From a bacterium (GTDB taxonomy: Bacteria; Chloroflexota; Dormibacteria; Aeolococcales; Bog-877): a stretch of 5,141 nt of DNA. Positions 1 to 5,141 of this stretch are shown piece after piece. The stretch is taken from NCBI GenBank assembly GCA_021844355.1, contig JAKBTP010000018.1:1-5141 (forward strand), given 5' to 3'. Each line of letters starts with the position of its first letter. Positions within the stretch are counted from its first letter, which is position 1. The translations under genes were made by a program, and so were the position numbers. The notes under the pieces are model-generated. The model searched no databases. It was not told the DNA's origin and saw only the letters and a program-made list of their open reading frames with translations.

Positions 1-325
1 CCGGGGTGAGGGGCGAAACCAGCGCCAGAAGCCGCACTCCGTGCGGGCCGGCGCGCCGGGCCAGCGCCAGGGCGGCGTTGCCCGAGGAGCTGACCACCCC
101 CTGGGAGCGGCCCTCAGACGACAGCTCCTGCAGCATCCGCTCGGCGCTGCGGCCCTTATGGGAGCCGTCCGGGACCAGATCCTCCCGCTTCAGCCAGAGC
201 TCCCCGATCCCCAGACGGGCGGCGAGCTCCGGCGCCGGCTCCAGGGGGGGCGGGGGCAGGGAGGGCGGGGTGGACGCTAAATTGGGGCGGGTGGCGCCCC
301 CGCCGCCGGCTTCAGCCGACGTCAC
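1..325 (-). CDS. Fold-type II PLP-dependent enzyme, threonine synthase/TrpB-like (partial, 3' end off window)
   Basis: Reading the minus strand from about position 325 gives a frame that stays open to the left edge. It contains the core of a fold-type II pyridoxal-phosphate enzyme: LWLKRED, then PDGSHKGR, whose lysine (residue 56 if translation starts at 325) should form the Schiff base with PLP. About 25 residues later comes VSSSGNAALALARRAG, the phosphate/substrate-carboxylate loop seen in threonine synthases and relatives. The lysine's distance from the start suits that family. The only conventional in-frame start is GTG at 325-323, with just a weak GGGG upstream. The first ~28 residues are proline- and glycine-rich and include a TTA leucine codon at 280-278, rare in DNA of this composition, so CTG starts at 259 or 244 remain possible. 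SHK recalls tryptophan synthase beta, whereas the SSSGNAA loop recalls threonine synthase, so the substrate cannot be named. The C-terminal majority is missing from the window. Family call is confident; exact function and start are not. Confidence 0.72.
   Translation of the reverse strand, partial: MTSAEAGGGGATRPNLASTPPSLPPPPLEPAPELAARLGIGELWLKREDLVPDGSHKGRSAERMLQELSSEGRSQGVVSSSGNAALALARRAGPHGVRLLALVSPLTP
278..283 (+). promoter_or_regulatory. Possible -10 element (TAAATT) in an AT island
   Basis: TAAATT is one of few AT-rich hexamers in this GC-rich stretch and matches four of six positions of the TATAAT consensus. It lies about 57 nt before the LysW-like ATG, which would leave a leader of about 50 nt. 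No convincing -35 hexamer is seen 16-18 nt upstream. The reverse strand (AATTTA) could equally belong to the opposing PLP gene. This is weak support based on composition only. Confidence 0.15.
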
Positions 326-327
326 GC

Positions 328-332
328 AGGAG
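328..332 (+). promoter_or_regulatory. Shine-Dalgarno site of the LysW-like gene
   Basis: AGGAG lies 7 nt upstream of the ATG at 340. It is the best-spaced ribosome-binding site in the window and fixes the start of the small zinc-ribbon gene. It also lies in the ~14 nt between this start and the opposing GTG at 325-323. Confidence 0.65.
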
Positions 333-339
333 ACCCCAG

Positions 340-507
340 ATGGCCGACCTATCCGACCGCTGCTGCCCCGACTGCGGGGCCGACCTGGACCTCTTGGGCG
401 ACGAGGAGGTGGGGGCACTGGTGGACTGCCCCAACTGCGGAGCCGTCTTCGAAGTGGTGGCCACCGTGCCCTTCACCCTGGCCCCCTTCGTGGACGAGGA
501 GAAGTAG
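340..507 (+). CDS. LysW-like small zinc-ribbon protein lacking the EDWGE carrier tail
   Basis: This 55-residue acidic protein has two zinc knuckles, CPDCG (Cys9 and Cys12) and CPNCG (Cys30 and Cys33). The order and spacing match LysW: cysteine pair, a short acidic loop, V-x-C-x-x-C-G-A, then an E-V-V strand and a final L-A-P segment. LysW is the amino-group carrier of the alpha-aminoadipate lysine route and related arginine/ornithine routes. Its C-terminal EDWGE motif provides the terminal glutamate to which the substrate amine is attached. Here the chain ends in VDEEK, so that motif and the terminal glutamate are absent, and neither other reading frame restores it. It may therefore be a non-carrier paralogue, a structural zinc ribbon, or a carrier with different chemistry. 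The ATG at 340 has a good AGGAG. The gene is antisense to its neighbours: its last 35 bp overlap the tail of the Mur ligase gene, and its start faces the PLP enzyme. No lysine-pathway ligase or kinase is visible. Gene call is strong; function is open. Confidence 0.8.
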   Translation: MADLSDRCCPDCGADLDLLGDEEVGALVDCPNCGAVFEVVATVPFTLAPFVDEEK

Positions 508-2008
508 CGCCCCTGCGCAGAGCCCGGCGGTAGCCGCCCGCCCCGTAGTGGGCGGAGAAGAATCCCGGGCAGGCGGGGGAGAGGAGCACGGCGTCCCCGG
601 GCCGGGCCAGGGTGCGTGCCTGATCGACCGCCTCCTCGAGGCTGTCCACCTCCCTCACCAGCGTGCCCCCACCGGCACGGCGGACCGCCTCCAGCAGACG
701 GGCCGAGCCGCTCCCGGGCAGCAGCAGGACCTGGCGGACCTCTCGCCCCACCATCTGGGCCAGCTCGTCGAAGGGGATGGACTTGTCCTCCCCCCCACAG
801 ATGAGAACCACCTCTCGAGCCAGCGTCCGGACCGCGGCCACCGTGGACTGGGGGGTGGTGCTGGAGAGGTCGTCGAAGTAGTCAACGCCGTCCTGCTGCC
901 AGACCAGCTGGATGCGGTGGGGGAGCGGGCGCAGCTCGGCCAGAGCCCGGGCCGCACCCGGCAGCGCCGGCCAGGGCAACTCGTCGAGGGCGGCGAGGAG
1001 GGCCAGCGCCGCCCGGACGTTGGCCCGGTTGTGCTCGCCCGGAAGGCGCAGGGCGCCCAGCTCCAGCACCGCCTGCCGCTCCTTGCCGCGGCGGACCACA
1101 GCCCAGCCGTCCTCCTCGTAGCAGCCGTCGCTCTCCCCGAGCGCCGCCTCGTCCTGGGCGAACACCACCTGGCGCACCCCTTTGGGTAGGGGGCCCGCTC
1201 CCCAGCTGACCGGGTCGTCGGCATTGCGGACGCCGACCTCGCAGCCGGGAAGCTCGTAGATGCGTCTCTTGCAGGCGACGTAGGCCGCCATCCCCCCGTG
1301 CTCATCGAGATGGTTGGGGGTGATGTTGGTGATGCAGCCCACCCGGGGGGCGCGGTCCATCTGCAGCAGCTGGCGGTTGGAGATCTCCAGCACCAGCCAG
1401 CCCTGGCCGGCCTCATCCCGGGCCACCGCCTCCAGCGCCTGCTGGTTGTGGCGGTCGTTTCCGGCCAGCCACACGAGCGGCGTGATCGCCCTCAGCCCCC
1501 GCGCCACCAGCGCCGAGGTGGTGGACTTGCCGTGGCTTCCGGTCACTCCCACCACCGGGCCGCGGCAGAGGTCCAGGTAGGCCTGGATGAGCGAGTAGAA
1601 GGGGACCCCCTGCTCCCGGAGCCGGCGCAGCTCCAGGTTGCGGCGGTGGAGGAACCAGGCCTGGGTGGGCACCACGAGGCTGGTCTCTCCGATCCCCTCC
1701 AGGTACCGGTCCCCGAGATGTAGCTCCGCCAGGCCGCCCAGCAGTCCGTCCAACTGCCCCCGGGCTGCCTCGGGCCCCAGACCGGCGTGGGCGAGCCGGT
1801 GCGCCCTGGCCAGCTCCGGGAGGGTGGGGCTGAGGTCATGCCCCACCACCCGGGTGAAGCCGGCGTCCAGCAGGTAGTGGGCGATCTCCCCTCCCTCCAC
1901 GCTTCCCACCCCGACCACGTCGACGCGCTGGTCATGGAGGCCCTCAAGCCGGGCCGGGAGGCGGAGGGAGGCGCCGGTGGAGGGGCCCTTCGTCGAAGCG
2001 GGAAGCAC
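473..2008 (-). CDS. MurD-like Mur ligase (UDP-MurNAc-L-Ala:D-Glu ligase family), divergent acceptor site
   Basis: The 511-residue product has the three Mur ligase domains in order. An N-terminal Rossmann-type region contains VVGVGSVEGG (31-40). The central ATPase has P-loop GVTGSHGKSTT (154-164), metal-binding Glu208 in LEIS, NHLDEH with His233, and Lys247 in ACKRRIYE, matching the carbamoylated lysine of MurD. The C-terminal domain has HNRAN (326-330), PHR (363-365), FDDLSSTT (378-385), GGEDKS (405-410) and LLSPAC (475-480). The order and wording of motifs are MurD-type, so the expected reaction is ATP-driven addition of an amino acid to a UDP-MurNAc-L-Ala-like substrate in the cytoplasm. 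Oddities are Ser-His where MurD has Thr-Asn in the P-loop, SSTT in place of SKATN, and ACPG in place of ACAS in the D-Glu pocket. The GTG start at 2008 follows GAGG at short spacing, 9 nt after the peptidase stop and in the same frame. The last ~11 residues overlap the opposing zinc-ribbon gene. At 511 residues it exceeds typical MurD (about 440-460). It could be the cell's true MurD or a specialised paralogue. Confidence 0.85.
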   Translation of the reverse strand: MLPASTKGPSTGASLRLPARLEGLHDQRVDVVGVGSVEGGEIAHYLLDAGFTRVVGHDLSPTLPELARAHRLAHAGLGPEAARGQLDGLLGGLAELHLGDRYLEGIGETSLVVPTQAWFLHRRNLELRRLREQGVPFYSLIQAYLDLCRGPVVGVTGSHGKSTTSALVARGLRAITPLVWLAGNDRHNQQALEAVARDEAGQGWLVLEISNRQLLQMDRAPRVGCITNITPNHLDEHGGMAAYVACKRRIYELPGCEVGVRNADDPVSWGAGPLPKGVRQVVFAQDEAALGESDGCYEEDGWAVVRRGKERQAVLELGALRLPGEHNRANVRAALALLAALDELPWPALPGAARALAELRPLPHRIQLVWQQDGVDYFDDLSSTTPQSTVAAVRTLAREVVLICGGEDKSIPFDELAQMVGREVRQVLLLPGSGSARLLEAVRRAGGGTLVREVDSLEEAVDQARTLARPGDAVLLSPACPGFFSAHYGAGGYRRALRRGATSPRPRRGPG

Positions 2009-2017
2009 CGCCTCAGA

Positions 2018-2869
2018 TTACCGGGAGTCTGGGCGGGCGCCTTCGAGCCGGCGCACCGCGACGACCGTGTAGCGTTCCTGGAAGTCCCGGAGAGGCTCCC
2101 GGCGCACGGCCATCTTCTCGCTGCAGGCGTGGACCACCTCGTCCGGACCGAGGGCGAGGGCCACGTGGCTGCGCCGGGCCGGCCCTCGGCTGAGAGCTGC
2201 CACCAGGTCCGCCGACTGCAGGTCGGACAACCTCACCCGCCGGCCCATGAGCCGCTGCCTCCGGCTGTTGCGGGGCAGCATCACACCCACCCCGAGGAAG
2301 CTCCGCCAGATCAGCCCCGAGCAGTCCAGCCCCTCCGCCCCGGTGCCGCCCCACACGTATGGGCGGCCCAGCTGGCTCAGGGCGGCGCCCAGCACCTCCT
2401 GTGGGTCCCAGGAGGCGCTGCTGCGGAGCGCCTCCGGCGGGGGGCCGAAGCGGAAGGCGGCGGACCTCGGCACCCAGCCCACGGCCTCCCCCGGGGCCCG
2501 GACCAAGAGATGCTCTCGGAAGGCCGCCAGGAGCGCTGCCGGAGGGTCACCGGGCAGGAGCTCGGTGGTCAGCTCCAGCCCCTTCCGGCCGGCCGGCACC
2601 GGCCGGCGCCAGACCCTGAGGGGCATCCCCTCAGGGTGCAGGCCGGCCCTGGGGCGCCTGCGGGCCAGCACCAGGAGCCTCGTGCGCCCGCCCGGCCAAC
2701 TCCGACTCATGAGGTCGTGGACCGCCTGCGCCTGGGAGGCCAAACCGACGGATCCCATCACCCCGCCCTCGAGCACCTGAACCCGCACCAGCGGGACCCC
2801 GTAGCGCCGCCGGGCCTCCTCAGCCAGCTCAGCGATGCCCCCGGCCACGGCCGGCTTCCCCCCGCTCAT
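2018..2869 (-). CDS. NlpC/P60 family cysteine peptidase with SH3-like N-terminal region (YkfC-like)
   Basis: The product is 283 residues long. The C-terminal half (about 155-275) is an NlpC/P60 domain with GRPYVWGGTG followed by LDCSGL, giving catalytic Cys183. SHVALAL gives the general-base His235, and VVHA gives a third polar residue, His247. LPRNSRRQ is also typical of the fold. Residues about 65-142, including ELLPGDP and VGWVPRSAAF, resemble the bacterial SH3 domains that precede the catalytic domain in YkfC-type gamma-D-Glu-diamino acid endopeptidases. No signal peptide or membrane segment is visible, so it probably acts in the cytoplasm on muropeptides, as YkfC does. The ATG at 2869 is preferred: it forms an ATGA overlap with the upstream stop and follows GGGAG. 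An earlier in-frame GTG at 2908 has no ribosome-binding site and would lengthen the overlap to 43 bp. The gene lies between the DUF1444 and Mur ligase genes, which supports a precursor or recycling role. Substrate specificity is inferred from the family, not seen. Confidence 0.88.
   Translation of the reverse strand: MSGGKPAVAGGIAELAEEARRRYGVPLVRVQVLEGGVMGSVGLASQAQAVHDLMSRSWPGGRTRLLVLARRRPRAGLHPEGMPLRVWRRPVPAGRKGLELTTELLPGDPPAALLAAFREHLLVRAPGEAVGWVPRSAAFRFGPPPEALRSSASWDPQEVLGAALSQLGRPYVWGGTGAEGLDCSGLIWRSFLGVGVMLPRNSRRQRLMGRRVRLSDLQSADLVAALSRGPARRSHVALALGPDEVVHACSEKMAVRREPLRDFQERYTVVAVRRLEGARPDSR
2585..2606. repeat. GGCC/CCGG palindromic cluster inside the peptidase gene
   Basis: CCGGCCGGCCGG (2585-2596) is followed two bases later by CCGGCCGG (2599-2606). 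The block is self-complementary and could fold on either strand. It lies 6 nt before the perfect hairpin at 2613-2637. It encodes an ordinary Arg/Pro/Gly-rich stretch, so it may only reflect codon choice in GC-rich DNA. Confidence 0.5.
2613..2637. repeat. Perfect 11-bp inverted repeat with 3-nt loop inside the peptidase gene
   Basis: ACCCTGAGGGG at 2613-2623 is the exact reverse complement of CCCCTCAGGGT at 2627-2637, with only CAT between. In the minus-strand mRNA this is a stable stem with AUG in the loop, inside the SH3-like part of the peptidase (residues about 79-86, HPEGMPLR). No T-run follows on either strand, so it is not an ordinary intrinsic terminator. It may slow translation or act as an RNA-processing signal; that is inference. 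Confidence 0.8.
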
Positions 2870-3741
2870 CTCTCCCGCAGCCCCAGGACCTGGCGCCACC
2901 CCGACCACGGCCGCCGTGGCACCGACTCCGCCGGGTGGAGGACCACAGAGCTGCCGTCGGTGGCCAGCACCTGGGGGATGAGCGGGCTTCTGGCCATGCC
3001 GTACAGCCGCCTCGCGAGATGCTGGAGCTGGGGGGGGGCGGCCGCCTCCCCCACCGCCCCCACCACCATCCCGCGGTCGGGCACCAGGAGGGCCGCCTCC
3101 CCACCGCCCCTCTGGGCGAGGGCCGCCAGGAACTCGGGAACCAGGAGCAGGCTGCTGGAGAAGAGCGGGTCCTCGGAGAAGAGCCAGCGCCGCTGGGCGG
3201 GGTGCTGGTTCAGGATCTCGCGCCAGCCCTGAAGGCGCAGGGCGGTGTTGCGGTCCGCCATCTCGGCCAGCCGGTCAGGGGCCAGTCCCGCCGCACCGGC
3301 CTCCTCCGCCGAGACCCCTCTCATGACCTCCCCGGGGAGAGCCTCCGAGACGAAGGCCAGCAGCCCTCCCGGCAGCGGGCGGGTGACCAGCTCCGGGGAC
3401 CTGCTGTATCCGCGCACCACCCGCTCCAGTCGGACGCACCACATCAGGGCGTCGGGGTCCGGGGCGGCCCCGGATTCGGGTGAGGCCTCGGCGGCCGCCA
3501 GCCGAGGTCCGGCGGCCGCGACGAAGCTCGAGATCCGCGCTGGGGTGGAGACCTCCTCCTGGCGGCAGCTCGCGTACAGCGTCTCCAGGGTGAGCGTGAC
3601 CTGCGCCCTGTCCTTGCGGGCGAGGACGCCGAACCCGTCGGGGGCGGCCTCCAGAGACCAGTCGGGATAGCGCGACCGCAGCTGGGTAAGCAGCCGGAGC
3701 TGGAACTCCCCCCGCCGAGGGTCCAGAGAGGGGGCGGGCAC
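2866..3741 (-). CDS. DUF1444 (YtpQ-like) family protein
   Basis: The 291-residue product has no signal peptide or membrane helix and should be cytoplasmic. Its layout resembles the DUF1444/YtpQ family of Bacillus. An N-terminal region begins with EFQLRLLTQLRSRYPDW and a beta-rich segment (about 30-55). A middle part has ALMWCVRLERVVRGYSRSPELV (101-120) and then the ADRNTALRLQGW helix (162-173), like the NLR-containing segment of YtpQ. A C-terminal domain includes SLLLVPEFLAAL (197-208), AALLVPDRGMVVGAV (216-230) and LARRLYGMARSPLIPQVLA (242-260), equivalent to the lines ending in the conserved 'dvliiad' strand of the family. The family has no established biochemical function. Translation from GTG at 3741 starts 5 nt after the vWA stop with only a weak ribosome site, which suggests translational coupling. 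Its TGA overlaps the peptidase ATG. The family assignment comes from remembered alignment, so it is moderately confident; the gene itself is near certain. Confidence 0.72.
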   Translation of the reverse strand: MPAPSLDPRRGEFQLRLLTQLRSRYPDWSLEAAPDGFGVLARKDRAQVTLTLETLYASCRQEEVSTPARISSFVAAAGPRLAAAEASPESGAAPDPDALMWCVRLERVVRGYSRSPELVTRPLPGGLLAFVSEALPGEVMRGVSAEEAGAAGLAPDRLAEMADRNTALRLQGWREILNQHPAQRRWLFSEDPLFSSSLLLVPEFLAALAQRGGGEAALLVPDRGMVVGAVGEAAAPPQLQHLARRLYGMARSPLIPQVLATDGSSVVLHPAESVPRRPWSGWRQVLGLRER

Positions 3742-3746
3742 CCGGA

Positions 3747-5141
3747 TCAGGCGCCCCCGGCGCGCGAGCTGACGTAGTCCACGAGGACGTAGTCTCCCAG
3801 CCGGTCCGGGCTGACGAAGAAGGCCCGGCCCCGATTGAGGCGGGTCAGCTGGCGCACGAAATGGACCAGGTGGCTGTTGGTCTCCAGCATGAAGGTGTTG
3901 ATCACGATTCGCTCCTCGGTGCAGCGGCGCACCTCCTCCAGCGTCCTCTGGAAGGTCTCCGGAAGCGGTGGGTAGCGGAACACCAGCCGCCCCCCATCCA
4001 GATGGGCGGTGGGCTCCCCGTCCGAGACCACGATCACCTGCCGGCTACCCCCGCGGTGGCGGCTGAGCAAGCGCCGGGCCACCATCAGCCCATGCTGGAG
4101 GTTGGTGCCGTACACGTACTCGCTGTAGGAGAGCTCGGCCAAGGCGGTGGCCGGGATCTCCCGAGCGTAGTCGGAGAACCCCACCACGTAGAGGGTGTCG
4201 CGGGGGTATTGGGTGCGGATCAAGGACTCCAGCGCCAGGGCCATCTTCTTGGCCGCGTAGAAGTAGCCCCGCAGCGGCATGCTCCGGCTCATGTCCAGCA
4301 TGAGGACCGTGGTGGCCCGCACCTGGCTCTCGGAGCGCACCACCTCGAAGTCATCCTGCTGCAGGGTCAGCGGTGGAGGGCCGGAGCCCCGGCGCAGCGC
4401 GTTGCGCACGGTGCGCTCCACGTCGAGGCGGAAGGGGTCGCCGAACTCGTACCTCTTGGTCTCGTCCCCAGGGTCCGCCCCGACCCCGCTGCGCTCCACG
4501 CGGTGCCCGCCGAAGCGGTCTCGGGGCAGGCGGCGGAAGACGTCTCCCAGAGCCTTCTCGCCGATCCTTCGCACCCCCTGCGGGGTGAGTGAGGGGCCCT
4601 CACTGTTCAGTCGGAGCTGCCCCGAGCGGGCCAGCTCCGCCATCAGCTCCTCGATGGCGGCGACCCCGGCTGCGGCCTCCGGCCCCAGCTCCTCCAGGAG
4701 GGCGGAGCGCAGCTCCTCGCTCAGCGGCTGGCCCCGGTAGGCGGCGCGCAGAGCTCTCTCCAGCTCCTCGGTGCGCCGCAGCCTCCCCATGACCTCCATG
4801 GCCGCGGGGAAGTCCAGCTCCTCACCGCCGGAGAACGCCATCCTGCCACCCAGTCGGCCACCGGGGGCGAGCTCGGAGAGGAGCTGTCCCAGCTGGGTCA
4901 GCTCCTCCTGGATCCCGGGGTCGTCCAGGGCCGCCGCCATCATCGCCTCCAACTCCGCCCTGGACTCGGGGCTGAGGGACTGGACCAGAGACTCCATCTC
5001 CGCCATCCGCTGCTGCAGCTGGCGGACGAAGTCCTCCAGGTTGTCCGGGTGGCCCGGGAAGGCCTCACCCCAGCGCTCCATGAACTGCTCGTAGCGATCC
5101 GGCTCGCCGGCCAGGCGGCGCTCCAGCATCGAGTTGAGGTC
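3747..5141 (-). CDS. vWA (MIDAS) domain protein, COG4867-like (partial, 5' end off window)
   Basis: The frame is open to the right edge; numbering below takes the ATG at 5129 as residue 1. The codons before it read DLNS, which fits a family consensus running into MLE, so that ATG is probably internal. Full-length relatives such as mycobacterial Rv0959 carry roughly 200 more residues. Residues 1-170 are charged and helical. A linker has GEKALGDVFRRL and KRYEFGDPFRLDVERTVRNAL, typical of this family. The vWA domain occupies about 270-450, with MIDAS DMSRS (279-283), Thr342 in GTNLQHGL and Asp370 in SDGEPT, a complete metal site. In relatives the gene often neighbours a MoxR/ChlI-type AAA+ ATPase, and such pairs are thought to act as chaperone-like complexes. 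Any partner here would lie beyond 5141. It is the first gene of the visible operon, 5 nt before the DUF1444 gene. No membrane segments are seen. Family and incompleteness are well supported; role is unknown. Confidence 0.87.
   Translation of the reverse strand, partial: DLNSMLERRLAGEPDRYEQFMERWGEAFPGHPDNLEDFVRQLQQRMAEMESLVQSLSPESRAELEAMMAAALDDPGIQEELTQLGQLLSELAPGGRLGGRMAFSGGEELDFPAAMEVMGRLRRTEELERALRAAYRGQPLSEELRSALLEELGPEAAAGVAAIEELMAELARSGQLRLNSEGPSLTPQGVRRIGEKALGDVFRRLPRDRFGGHRVERSGVGADPGDETKRYEFGDPFRLDVERTVRNALRRGSGPPPLTLQQDDFEVVRSESQVRATTVLMLDMSRSMPLRGYFYAAKKMALALESLIRTQYPRDTLYVVGFSDYAREIPATALAELSYSEYVYGTNLQHGLMVARRLLSRHRGGSRQVIVVSDGEPTAHLDGGRLVFRYPPLPETFQRTLEEVRRCTEERIVINTFMLETNSHLVHFVRQLTRLNRGRAFFVSPDRLGDYVLVDYVSSRAGGA

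Noticed and set aside
534..555. CCGCCC...GGGCGG inverted repeat just after the LysW-like gene, considered as a terminator
   Set aside because: The 6-bp stem has a 10-nt loop and no following T-run on the plus strand, and it lies inside the Mur ligase coding sequence. Such pairs are common by chance in this composition.
548..1189. Plus-strand open frame of 213 codons
   Set aside because: It is antisense to the C-terminal half of the Mur ligase, with low-complexity composition and no motif.
655..1416. Minus-strand open frame of 253 codons
   Set aside because: It is in another frame of the Mur ligase gene, rich in Arg, Ser, Pro and Trp, which is typical of a frame-shifted reading of GC-rich coding DNA.
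3043..3110. Two copies of a GCCGCCTCCCCACCGCCCC-like string in the DUF1444 gene
   Set aside because: They are imperfect and encode unrelated Gly/Ala/Glu-rich stretches in different frames, so low-complexity GC bias explains them.
1787..3232. Long plus-strand open frame of 481 codons
   Set aside because: It is antisense to the Mur ligase, peptidase and DUF1444 genes, all with recognisable families. Its product is His/Pro/Gly-rich without any motif, as expected of a mirror frame in GC-rich DNA.
3861..4592. Plus-strand open frame of 243 codons
   Set aside because: It is antisense to the vWA domain, which has a complete MIDAS motif. The plus-strand product has no recognisable domain.
5127..5129. 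ATG at 5129 as the true start of the vWA protein
   Set aside because: The frame stays open to the window edge, the preceding codons (DLNS) suit the family consensus, and relatives have a longer N-terminal region. No Shine-Dalgarno is seen in the 12 bases available.

Overview
This is a GC-rich window (roughly 70% G+C by eye) from a bacterium. The codons are strongly G/C-ending, long spurious open frames run antisense to the real genes, and several starts are GTG. The vWA gene resembles the COG4867 type familiar from Actinomycetota. A LysW-like zinc ribbon is more typical of Thermus/Deinococcus, Chloroflexota and related deep lineages. A Chloroflexota/Dormibacterota/Actinomycetota-like genome is a reasonable guess, but the window does not settle it.

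Reading along the minus strand from the right edge, four genes lie almost end to end and look like one operon. They are a vWA/MIDAS protein (5' part off the window), a DUF1444 (YtpQ-like) protein, an NlpC/P60 cysteine peptidase with SH3-like regions and no signal peptide, and a divergent MurD-type Mur ligase. The spacings are 5 nt, a 4-nt ATGA overlap, and 9 nt. The last two genes share a reading frame and are separated by a single TAA.

Left of the Mur ligase, a 55-codon plus-strand gene encodes a LysW-like zinc-ribbon protein. Its 3' end overlaps the tail of the Mur ligase gene by 35 bp. Its start faces, about 14 nt away, the apparent start of a minus-strand fold-type II PLP enzyme (threonine synthase/TrpB-like) that runs off the left edge.

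The cytoplasmic-looking NlpC/P60 peptidase next to a Mur ligase suggests handling of muropeptides or peptidoglycan precursors inside the cell. The vWA and DUF1444 proteins have no established role there. The most unusual points are the LysW-like protein without the C-terminal EDWGE carrier motif, the Mur ligase with altered acceptor-site residues, a perfect 11-bp hairpin inside the peptidase gene, and the packing of the small zinc-ribbon gene between two opposing genes. No tRNA, rRNA, CRISPR array or insertion sequence was seen.
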